NCBI GenBank assembly: GCA_934293005.1
Contig: CAKQYA010000013.1
Span: forward strand, 5,291 to 69,290
Source: an uncultured Bacteroidaceae bacterium
Lineage (GTDB): Bacteria; Bacteroidota; Bacteroidia; Bacteroidales; Bacteroidaceae
Length of the DNA stretch: 64,000 nucleotides
Reading direction: 5' to 3'
Under the pieces are notes generated by a model. It was not told the origin of the DNA and did not search any database. It saw only the letters and a list, made by a program, of their open reading frames with translations. Shown here piece after piece: positions 9,036-16,467 of the stretch. Within the stretch, counting starts at the first letter, position 1, and each line of letters begins with the position of its first letter. A program made the translations under genes and the position numbers.

Positions 9036-9283
9036 CACCCTTCATCCCTCTCTCATTAAAACCATCATCTTCCCCATACACACCTGGCCGCCCTCGCGCA
9101 CAAAGCTTCATCACAGCCAGGCCCATTCAGCTATCACATCCCATCTATGTTGCCTCATTTCCTTCTCGACTCGAGCTTCGCCATCGGAGTGATGGCGGAT
9201 AACTGAAGGCATTTGAGGGCCTCGGAGAGGAAGCGGCTGGATTTCCTGAACGTGTGGATTAAATCAACAACCACTACGCAAGC

Positions 9284-9419
9284 GTTCCAGTTGTTCCAAA
9301 TACACTTTCAACATGCGACACCCCTCTTTATATACTATATATATAATTAATTATTCAATAGTTATATATAAGAAAAGAAGAAAACGCATGCTCCAAAAAT
9401 TAAATGGAACAACTGGAAC
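9284..9419. repeat. 15-bp perfect inverted repeat flanking an AT-rich tract
   Basis: GTTCCAGTTGTTCCA at 9284-9298 and its exact reverse complement at 9405-9419 flank about 106 bases, including the AT-rich run around 9325-9370. It lies just ahead of the DUF3987 remnant. Confidence 0.85.
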
Positions 9420-9486
9420 GGGAATACATTCACTCCCCTCTAAAAGGATAATAACCAACATTTTAAACTTTAACGAAAACAAGAAA

Positions 9487-9648
9487 ATGAAGTGCGACAT
9501 CAGCAAAAACACCGCTCCGACGATGCCAAATCTCGGTCGCGGTCTCGAAAGCGTGGCACTTGTGCTCTCGCAAGTGTCAAAAGACATGCACCAGCCCATA
9601 GCTCCAATGCTTTTCCCTGTCCTTGGCAAACACGCAAGTGGAGCCTAA
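9487..9648 (+). pseudogene. Truncated DUF3987-family remnant
   Basis: The frame reads MKCDISKNTAP, then MPNLGRGLESVALVL and PIAPMLFPVLGKHASGA before a stop. This matches the pattern that precedes the Walker A region in DUF3987 proteins: compare MPQGVKDSIDAVG and LPALTAICPVIGMLATGV in the intact gene at 56609-58963. Both the prim-pol-like N-terminus and the ATPase core are missing. The open frame extends upstream to 9313, but that part has no family resemblance. I read it as a leftover of a second copy of the accessory module. Confidence 0.5.
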
Positions 9649-9907
9649 ATCATGTATCCAGGCCTTACTTGGAAGGGAATTAGGGTTTGACTACTGCTGT
9701 TTCGACAGTTTCGGCAGGTGAAAGGGGCAATTGCTGAGTTTGTGGAAGCAATCATGCGTGCGGCTCGCCAGCACTACAAGATGGCTGCCGACATGGCGCC
9801 CTGTCCGACCTCACCGGCATCATCGTCGAAAAATACAAATAGCAAACGCCTTGTGCCTGCACCAACTAAAGCCTTTCAACGATGCGCACGCCCACACATT
9901 GAATGCC

Positions 9908-10004
9908 CCTTCTCCTCATGCGCATACGAGGGGAAAGGGAAAACAAGAAGCCGAGATTGCACGTCAATTTAACCTTCTCCTCATGCGCATGCGAGGGGAA
10001 AGGG
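9908..10004. repeat. Two 32-bp hairpin-forming direct repeats, 33-bp spacer
   Basis: Copies at 9908-9939 and 9973-10004 differ at one base. Each centres on CCTCATGCGCATGCGAGG, which can fold back on itself. Only two copies exist, so this is not called a CRISPR array. Confidence 0.75.
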
Positions 10005-10438
10005 GCTTTCATCCCGAACGAATCCCGAAGACAGAGCCTGCAGCCAGGGTTGCCGACAGGGCGCAGCATCGGGCAGCTTAACAGGCTGTGCGCACAAGGC
10101 TGGCTATGGAGACCATGCGGCTTATCAGCCGCCTGAAAGGCTGGCAAACGCTTTTTTCAATAAAATGGCATCAAAACGCACGCAAAGCATCAAAACGCAT
10201 GATTGGCTGCAAGCGAATGACGTATCTTTGCTGTGCGAACGGAAAAGACCGGGCAAGCGAGCAGCCTGGGCCTGACCGTGAGGGCCGAATCTGATGGCCG
10301 CACGCCCGATGGCGCCTGGGCGCGGCGGCGGATGAGGCAGAGAGAGAAAAAAACATTTACCACACCGGCCTGCTTTCTCTTGGCGAAGCAATGCCTGGCG
10401 CATGAGCGAGTGTTTTAAATGTCGTTAACTCACGTGCG

Positions 10439-10470
10439 CTTGCATATGAGAAAGCAGTTTCGTAACTTTG
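10439..10470 (+). promoter_or_regulatory. Promoter for the nitroreductase gene
   Basis: CTTG at 10439-10442, a 20-base spacer and TAACTTTG at 10463-10470, a good consensus match, about 82 bases before the ATG at 10552. Confidence 0.65.
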
Positions 10471-10551
10471 CAGCCGACAGCTGTCCTCCCCCTGCGGTGA
10501 GCAGCAAAGGGAGGATGAATGAAAACTAACACACACACTTCAAAGAAAACT

Positions 10552-11196
10552 ATGAGAAAGATTCTGTTAGGCATGGCAGCCGCGCTCTTGATGGCTGCTT
10601 GTAGCGAGAACAAGCCGCAGCAAGAGGAGCAGGAGGCATGCGCGGCTGCTGACACGGCAAGCGTGGCAAACAGTCTGATTATGTCGCGCAGGAGCATCAG
10701 AGCTTACAAAAACACGCCTATAGGGCGCGAGACGCTCGACGAGATTCTGCAATGCGGCATCAACGCCCCGAACGGGCAGAACCTCCAGTCGTATGAGATA
10801 AGGGTGATCGACTCGCCAGCCCTCATCGACTCGATAACGATGGCTGTGGTGAAGGACAATCCGAAGATTGCCGAGCGCGATGGCTTCAAAAACATCTTCG
10901 TGAACGCTCCTTGCGTGGTGTGCATTGCCAACGACACGAGCTACGACATGTCGCAGATAGACTGCGGCCTGCTGGGCGAGAACATCATCCTGGCCGCTTG
11001 GGCCAAGGGCATTGGCTCTTGCTGCCTGGGCAGTTCGGCAAGGTGGATCCTCGACTCGCCTTCGGCCAAGCCTTATCTCGACCGCATGGCTTTCAAGAAG
11101 GGATACAGGCTGCTCTACTGCATCGCCCTGGGCTATCCCGACGAGAAGCCCGACGCCAAGCCAAGGCGCACAGACATGATAAGGTATATGGAATAA
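10552..11196 (+). CDS. Lipoprotein nitroreductase-family protein
   Basis: A 214-residue protein with the FMN-dependent nitroreductase fold: an N-terminal arginine-rich flavin-binding motif (SRRSIRAYKNTPI), then INAPNGQNLQSYEI, and GENIILAAWAKGIGSCCLG near the C-terminus. It begins with a lipoprotein leader whose lipobox (MAAC) is at about residues 15-18, so it should be anchored in the envelope rather than be cytosolic like most family members. The start at 10552 gives this clean leader; an ATG at 10519 is in frame but adds a polar extension. Substrate unknown. It converges with the MFS gene, with a strong hairpin between them. Confidence 0.85.
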   Translation: MRKILLGMAAALLMAACSENKPQQEEQEACAAADTASVANSLIMSRRSIRAYKNTPIGRETLDEILQCGINAPNGQNLQSYEIRVIDSPALIDSITMAVVKDNPKIAERDGFKNIFVNAPCVVCIANDTSYDMSQIDCGLLGENIILAAWAKGIGSCCLGSSARWILDSPSAKPYLDRMAFKKGYRLLYCIALGYPDEKPDAKPRRTDMIRYME

Positions 11197-11220
11197 GCAC
11201 GCAAATAAATTGACGGCAAC

Positions 11221-11280
11221 GAAGACAGGTCTGGCAGAGAGCTGCAAGCATGCGCTTAGCTTTCTGCCGGACCTGTCTTC
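11221..11280. terminator. Long hairpin between convergent genes
   Basis: GAAGACAGGTC-GGCAGA pairs with TCTGCC-GACCTGTCTTC around a roughly 24-base loop. It sits between the nitroreductase and MFS genes and may serve both. The T-rich flank lies on the plus-strand side. Confidence 0.7.
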
Positions 11281-11404
11281 GTGTGTGTCTTGTCTTATCT
11301 TTGTCTCTTGCCTGTGTTGCGGCTTGTGGCTCTTGCCTGTGTTGTGGCTTATGTTGCGGCTTGTGTCTCTTACCTGTGATGGCCTGTGCCGAACCTTTCG
11401 CCCG

Positions 11405-12556
11405 TCACGCCTGCGCCCTTTCGTACTTGCGGTAGAGCATGAGCAGGCACACGAAACCGATGAGGGCGAGCGGAATACCAGGCAGGGCCGAATAGCGCGG
11501 AGAGAGGCCAAGGGATATGGGGAGGCCTCCGAGAAACGCTCCAAGGGCGTTGCCGAGGTTGAACGCCATCTGCACGCACGCTCCTCCAAGCATCTCGCCT
11601 CCGGGCGCATGCTTGAGGATGAGAAACTGCTCAGGGCCGCTCACGGCGAAGAGGCATGCAGAGCACACCATCATCAGGGCCACCGAAGCCCATGGATGGC
11701 TGCAGAGGAAGAAGATGGCGGCAAGGCCAAGGGCTATGGTGATCTGCACGCATGTGGCGAAGCGGGCTGGCTGGGCGCGGTCGGCATACTTGCCGCTGGC
11801 GAGGTTGCCAAGCACCATGCCGAGGCCAGATGCTATCATGAGGTAGAAGAGCAAGGCTGATGAGAAGCCGCTCTCTTGGGTGAGCACGGGCGCCACGTAG
11901 CTGTACCAGCAGAACACGCCCCCGTTGCCGAGCATGGTGGCTGCGAGGATGAGCCAGGGGGCTGGGCGGCGGAGGAAGACAAACTGCTTGCGGAAACTCT
12001 CGCATGGCCTTGCTTCGAGGTCGGGCACCCATCGCCAGATGAAGAAGAGCACGAGCAGGGCGCACACCATGGCGAGGACAAAGGGGAACCGCCACGAGAG
12101 CGAATTGCACAATGCTGTGGCCAAGGGCACGCCCAATAGGTTGGCTATGGTCATGCCTGCTATCATGGCCGACACAGCGCCTGCTTCATGGCCTTTGTCG
12201 GCCAGGCGCACGGCAACGATGCTTGCCACTCCGAAGTATGCTCCGTGGGGCAGGCCCGATATGAAGCGGGCTGCGAGAAGCACCCAATAGTTGGGCGCGA
12301 GCACGGAGATGATGGCTCCGGCCACCATCATGGCGGCGAGGACAAGCAGTATCGACTTGGGCTTGTATTTGTGGGCAAAGACGAGCAGTGGCGCGCCTGC
12401 GCTCACGCCTATGGCGTAGGCTGAGATGAGGTGGCCTGCTTCGGGTATGCTCACATGGAGGCTGCGCGACACGTTGGGCAGGATTGCCATCATCACATAC
12501 TCCGTGATGCCCAGGGCTAATGTGCCCATGGCAAGCGACAATAGACTTTTCTTCAT
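11405..12556 (-). CDS. MFS transporter, AraJ/sugar-efflux type
   Basis: A 383-residue integral membrane protein with 12 hydrophobic segments. The first half has LALGITEYVMMAILP and the loop ISGLPHGAYFGVASIVA, which are typical of the DHA1-type AraJ/YdhP group of sugar or drug exporters. Both termini are short and the length is normal. The substrate cannot be inferred from sequence. It stands alone in a convergent arrangement with the nitroreductase gene, and upstream is a spacer with a 40-bp tandem duplication. Confidence 0.88.
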   Translation of the reverse strand: MKKSLLSLAMGTLALGITEYVMMAILPNVSRSLHVSIPEAGHLISAYAIGVSAGAPLLVFAHKYKPKSILLVLAAMMVAGAIISVLAPNYWVLLAARFISGLPHGAYFGVASIVAVRLADKGHEAGAVSAMIAGMTIANLLGVPLATALCNSLSWRFPFVLAMVCALLVLFFIWRWVPDLEARPCESFRKQFVFLRRPAPWLILAATMLGNGGVFCWYSYVAPVLTQESGFSSALLFYLMIASGLGMVLGNLASGKYADRAQPARFATCVQITIALGLAAIFFLCSHPWASVALMMVCSACLFAVSGPEQFLILKHAPGGEMLGGACVQMAFNLGNALGAFLGGLPISLGLSPRYSALPGIPLALIGFVCLLMLYRKYERAQA

Positions 12557-12597
12557 TTCAAGCGTTGTGTGTGTGAATGTAATGTTAGTTAATCAGT

Positions 12598-12677
12598 ATC
12601 TTCTGTTGTTGGTCTGCTTCTTCTTTGGCAGGCCTGCATCTTCTGTTGTTGGCCAGCTTCTTCTTTGGCTGGCCGAA
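12598..12677. repeat. 40-bp tandem duplication upstream of the MFS gene
   Basis: ATCTTCTGTTGTTGG begins copies at 12598-12637 and 12638-12677, with four or five differences between them. Confidence 0.85.
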
Positions 12678-12836
12678 AAAAATCAGATACAAAATTAACT
12701 CTTATGCCATTTATGCCGATTATGAAATGTATGCTTAATGGAGCGGAGGGGCGTTTCCTTGATAAATGTCATTTTGACACTAATAACAGTTGCGCTTATG
12801 CTATCTCGGCCTTGCAAAGCGTGGATACAGGGCGGT

Positions 12837-13334
12837 TCATTTCACTTTGACGCTTATGCCCGAGACCATGAGCACCACTTCGTCGGCTGCAGCGGCTATG
12901 TGCTGGTTGAGCCATCCGAGCATGTCGGTGAAGCGGCGCTGGGCAGCGTTGGGGCTTGTGCCTCCCATGCCTATCTCGTTGGTGACGAAGATGAAGGTAG
13001 CGTCCTGGGCGGTGAAGCGGTCAAACTCGTCGGCTACTTCCTGGATGCTTTCCATGGTGTCTGTGAAGAAATTGGTGAGCCAGAGCGTGCAGCAGTCGAT
13101 GAGCACCACGCGGCCTTGCACGTCGTGGCGGCTCAAGTGTTTCTCTTCTTCTATGTTGGTCCATTGGAGCCCGCGTCTTTCCTGGTGCAGGCGCACACGC
13201 TTGCTGAATTCTTCGTCCCAGATGTGAGCTGTGGCCATGTATATGGGGGTGTCGGACAGCGAGAGGGCAAGGCGTTCGGCATATTCGCTCTTGCCCGACC
13301 TCTGCCCTCCTGTGATTAAGATGATTCGTCTCAT
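12837..13334 (-). CDS. cobU: Adenosylcobinamide kinase / guanylyltransferase
   Basis: CobU phosphorylates adenosylcobinamide and then guanylylates it to AdoCbi-GDP for nucleotide-loop assembly. The 165-residue product has the P-loop GGQRSGKSEYAER at residues 8-20, ATAHIWDEEFSKRVRLHQ, CCTLWLTN and VTNEIGMGGTSPNAAQRRF, all CobU hallmarks. The open frame extends upstream to 13469, but that part only translates a 33-bp tandem repeat, so the ATG at 13334 is chosen. This is the last identifiable gene of the cobalamin locus; partners CobS and CobC are not in the window. Confidence 0.95.
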   Translation of the reverse strand: MRRIILITGGQRSGKSEYAERLALSLSDTPIYMATAHIWDEEFSKRVRLHQERRGLQWTNIEEEKHLSRHDVQGRVVLIDCCTLWLTNFFTDTMESIQEVADEFDRFTAQDATFIFVTNEIGMGGTSPNAAQRRFTDMLGWLNQHIAAAADEVVLMVSGISVKVK

Positions 13335-13363
13335 GATGTTCTTCTGTTTTTTTTGTTCTGCCT

Positions 13364-13462
13364 TTTTATGTTCAAGCATCCGCCTCGTGTTCCATCTTTT
13401 ATGTTCAAGCATCCGCCTCGTGTTCCATCTTTTATGTTCAAGCATCCACCTTGTGTTCTGCT
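13364..13462. repeat. 33-bp tandem repeat, three copies, upstream of cobU
   Basis: The unit begins TTTTATGTTCAAGCATCC. Copies 1 and 2 are identical and copy 3 has drifted. Because 33 is a multiple of 3, it creates a false in-frame N-terminal extension of cobU. Confidence 0.9.
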
Positions 13463-13493
13463 TCCGCATAGATGGCCCAAGGTTGTCTGTTTT

Positions 13494-14522
13494 CTATTTG
13501 CGTCTGAGCAGCACGGCGAGGGCCACGGGCGCGCCTATGAGGGCTGTGACGGAGTTGATGGGCAGGGCTCCTTCGAATCCGGGCAGGCGTGCTATGAGGT
13601 TGCACACCAAGGCGAGCGACGCTCCGCAGAACATGGTGGCTGGCAACGTGATGCGGTGGTCTTCCACGCGGAAGAGTCCGCGCGCTATGTGTGGCACAGC
13701 GAGGCCGAGAAACATGATGGGGCCGCAATAGGCTGTGGCAACGGCTGTAAGCGTGCCTGCGCTGGCGATGATGAGCAGGCGGGCGCGCCGCACGTTGAGT
13801 CCGAGGTTCTCAGCATAGAGTTCGCCAAGGAGCATGATGTTGAGCGGTTTGGCAAGGAGCATGGTAAGAGGGAGCATGATGACCATAAGTGTGACAAAAA
13901 CATTTACTTGGCCGCCTGTAACTCGAGCAAAGCTTCCAAGGCCCCAGATGACATATGCGCGTATGTCTTCCTCTGTGGAGAAATATTTAAGCACGCCTAT
14001 GATGGCCGTGGCTATGTAGCCTATGAGCACGCCTGTGATGAGCAGCGTGGTGTTGCCCTCGAGTTTCTGCGAGAGCCACACGATGAGCGCCATCACCACC
14101 ATGGCTCCGCTGATGGCCGCCAGAGTGAGGGCTGTGTTGCCGAAGACGCCGAACCTCGTCATGATGCCTCCGCCTAATGTGCCGCTGAGAAGCACCACGA
14201 ATGCCACTCCCAAACTGGCTGCGCTCGACACGCCGAGCACGGATGGGCCTGCAAGGGGGTTGTGAAACACGGTCTGCATCTCGAGTCCGGCCACGGAGAG
14301 GCCTGCTCCGCACGCCAGGGCCGTGAGCGTTTGCGGCAGGCGTGTCTTCATCACGATGTTGTCCCACACTTCGTTGTGGCACACGCCATCGCCTGCGGCG
14401 TGGTGGAAGAGGATGCTGAAGATGTCGGCTGCGGATATGGACACGGAGCCGAGGATGAGATTGAGCAGCACGAAGGCCGGGATGCTCAATATGATTGATG
14501 TCATTAGGATGGGCTGTCGCAT
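13494..14522 (-). CDS. FecCD/BtuC-type ABC permease
   Basis: A 342-residue inner-membrane permease of the iron-chelate/cobalamin ABC importer family, with about 9-10 hydrophobic segments. Family motifs visible are RLPQTLTALACGAGLSVAGLEMQ, NPLAGPSVLGVSSAASLG, and the C-terminal GPIMFLGLAVPHIARGLF. The cobalamin context and the BtuF-like protein at 24.1 kb suggest it imports corrinoids. The matching ATPase is not encoded nearby. It starts 57 bases after the cbiJ-cbiD stop. Confidence 0.9.
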   Translation of the reverse strand: MRQPILMTSIILSIPAFVLLNLILGSVSISAADIFSILFHHAAGDGVCHNEVWDNIVMKTRLPQTLTALACGAGLSVAGLEMQTVFHNPLAGPSVLGVSSAASLGVAFVVLLSGTLGGGIMTRFGVFGNTALTLAAISGAMVVMALIVWLSQKLEGNTTLLITGVLIGYIATAIIGVLKYFSTEEDIRAYVIWGLGSFARVTGGQVNVFVTLMVIMLPLTMLLAKPLNIMLLGELYAENLGLNVRRARLLIIASAGTLTAVATAYCGPIMFLGLAVPHIARGLFRVEDHRITLPATMFCGASLALVCNLIARLPGFEGALPINSVTALIGAPVALAVLLRRK

Positions 14523-14579
14523 ATGATAAGTGGGTATGTTGTTGTCAGGATTGGGGGCTAATGAGCAGGATTGATGCCA

Positions 14580-16331
14580 TCAGGATGGACTGTCGCATAT
14601 GAGCAGTATTTCTATTTCGCCATTTGGGAAGGCCGCCTGGCAATGCTGGTAGCAGAGCGAGGCTATCTTGCTGAAGAATGCCTGGGGCATGAGCGGAGCA
14701 AGTTGGCGAGCCATGGTGACATTGTCTATGATGGAGATGAGGGAGGCGCTGTCGGGGAGGTCGGCTGCGACCGACTTGAGGAAGTCTTTGTTCATGGCCA
14801 CCTTGTGAGAATGGGTGTCGAGATTGCCCTCGGCCAGTTTGACGGCCTTGCCTATCATGATGCCCACGGTGACTTTGCTGAAGCCGAGCTGGGAGGCTTT
14901 CTCGAGCGTCTGGCCAACGAAGTTGCCATAATGCACCATGCGCAGGCCCGGCCGCATCTGGCGCAGGCGGTCCTCACTCTTCTTTCCCGCCACGATGCCT
15001 ATCTCGTCGCATCCGATGGCGCGTGCCACCTCGAGTTCGCGGCCTATGCTCTGCACGAAGGCCTCGTTGCTCAGGGGCGACACGATGCCCGATGTGCCTA
15101 TGATGCTTATGCCGCCGAGCACGCCCACCTTGGAGTTGAATGTCTTCTGCGCCAGGGCCTCTCCGTTTTCCACGCTTATCATCACGTCAAAGCCAGCGGA
15201 GCTTATGGAGCGTATCTCGTCTGTGATCATCTTGCGCGGAGTGGCGTTGATGGCCGGCCCGCCCACGGGGATGCCAAGGCCGGGGAGCGTGACCATGCCC
15301 ACCCCTTCGCCTTGGAGGAAATGGATGCGGCCATCGCTGTTGGGTGTCACGGCCGATGTGATCCTGCATCCTTTGGTGATGTCGGGGTCGTCGCTCGAGT
15401 CTTTCACCACGGAAGCGCGTCCTCTGCCCTCGATGTCGACGGCTATGCTCATCGTCTCTCCGTCGGGAAGGGCGAAGGAGACCTCTTCGGGGCATTCGTC
15501 GTGAAGAAGCGAGAGGAGCGCGGCCTTGGTGGCGGCTGTGGCGCATGCTCCTGTGGTGAGGCCTGTGCGCAGAGGGAAAAAGCCTGGCGCAAGTTGCTCG
15601 ATGGCCCTGCGCAGGCTGTGGGGGCCTGTGACGTAGTGCCAATGGGCGGGCAACTTGGGGTGCTCGACAACAAACACTTTGAGGCCGAGCGACAGGGCTG
15701 CCTGCACCTTAGCCTCATATCCGCCGCTCTCGCCGCTCTCTTTGGTGATGATGGCGTCGCAGCCCAGCTGCTGCATCATCTCTTTCTCGTCGTCCGCGCT
15801 CGGCAAGGCGAGACTGTCGTTGTAGAAAATGATGCTGCTTGGAGGAAGGCCCTGCTCTTCGGCTATGGCTATGCTCTCGGGGCGATGGAGGATGCGGAAG
15901 ATGGTGGGATGCAATGTCCAGTAGGGCTTGAGCTTCGCTATGGTGTTGGCTCCCGAGAGCGCAAGGAGTTTTGCAGGGGCGCGCTCTTGCATTTGCCTCA
16001 TGGCCTCATCGTAGTCTTTGCAATAGGCTGCATTCGGGATGCGCTTGCCGAAGTGGCGCTGAAGGCGTATGACGGGCAGGCCTGCACGGGCTATTGCCAG
16101 GTGGAGGTTGAGGGCAAACGGATGAGCGGCGTCGACGATGCAGCGCACGTGGTGCGTGCGGCAGAACGTGACGATGTCGTCGGCCGACATGGTGCCGCAG
16201 AGCCGCTCTCCATGACGCAGCTGCACTTCTTGCAGGCTGCCGCGTGTGGAATAGTAGAACGTGGAGCCGGCCTTGTCGCATGTCTCTGCGGCTGTGCGCC
16301 CTTCGGTGGTTCCGCCAAAGATTAGTATCAT
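14580..16331 (-). CDS. cbiJD: Fused cobalt-precorrin-6A reductase (CbiJ) and C1-methyltransferase (CbiD)
   Basis: A 583-residue two-enzyme fusion. Residues 1 to about 250 are CbiJ/CobK (MILIFGGTTEGRTAAE, CIVDAAHPFALNLH, ITKESGESGGYEAKVQAA), which reduces cobalt-precorrin-6A. Residues about 257-583 are CbiD (RTGLTTGACATAATKAAL, LQGEGVGMVTLPGLGIPVG, GISIIGTSGIVSPLS), which methylates C1 of cobalt-precorrin-5B. The two act consecutively. The start at 16331 removes 25 non-family residues. CbiD is specific to the anaerobic route. A 21-bp direct repeat flanks its 3' end (near 14507 and 14582). Confidence 0.94.
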   Translation of the reverse strand: MILIFGGTTEGRTAAETCDKAGSTFYYSTRGSLQEVQLRHGERLCGTMSADDIVTFCRTHHVRCIVDAAHPFALNLHLAIARAGLPVIRLQRHFGKRIPNAAYCKDYDEAMRQMQERAPAKLLALSGANTIAKLKPYWTLHPTIFRILHRPESIAIAEEQGLPPSSIIFYNDSLALPSADDEKEMMQQLGCDAIITKESGESGGYEAKVQAALSLGLKVFVVEHPKLPAHWHYVTGPHSLRRAIEQLAPGFFPLRTGLTTGACATAATKAALLSLLHDECPEEVSFALPDGETMSIAVDIEGRGRASVVKDSSDDPDITKGCRITSAVTPNSDGRIHFLQGEGVGMVTLPGLGIPVGGPAINATPRKMITDEIRSISSAGFDVMISVENGEALAQKTFNSKVGVLGGISIIGTSGIVSPLSNEAFVQSIGRELEVARAIGCDEIGIVAGKKSEDRLRQMRPGLRMVHYGNFVGQTLEKASQLGFSKVTVGIMIGKAVKLAEGNLDTHSHKVAMNKDFLKSVAADLPDSASLISIIDNVTMARQLAPLMPQAFFSKIASLCYQHCQAAFPNGEIEILLICDSPS

Positions 16332-16467
16332 AGTTGCCTGGTCTTTAAGGTGTTTTTGGGTGTGCCATTGTCCTTTGCTTGAACATGACTGATGCTTGAA
16401 TGCCATCTTGCTTTCTTTGTCATGAATGGAACATCCTTACATTATCACTCATGAATGGAGCATCTTG

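Larger units (their letters stand above)
8872..10438. other. Gene-poor, repeat-bearing region
   Basis: About 1.6 kb without a supported intact gene. It contains a pyrimidine-rich 39-bp tandem repeat, a small palindrome CGGACAT/ATGTCCG at 8951-8967, a 15-bp inverted repeat flanking a short AT-rich tract, a truncated DUF3987 remnant, a pair of 32-bp hairpin-forming repeats, and an orphan -7-like TATCTTTG at 10223-10230. The overall picture is of decayed accessory DNA. Confidence 0.6.

Noticed and set aside
8761..9192. 143-codon frame rich in Pro, Ser and Phe
   Set aside because: It translates the pyrimidine-rich 39-bp repeat and shows no domain; no promoter or family resemblance.
9908..10004. 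Possible CRISPR array
   Set aside because: Only two repeat copies, one spacer, no cas genes and no further copies in the flanks.
12837..13469. Longer cobU with a repetitive N-terminus
   Set aside because: The first 45 codons are a translated 33-bp tandem repeat; the family start is at 13334.
14571..16325. A 584-codon plus-strand open frame
   Set aside because: It is fully antisense to cbiJ-cbiD, which has clear domain motifs; its His/Ala/Gly/Glu-rich composition is that of a complementary-strand shadow in a high-GC gene.
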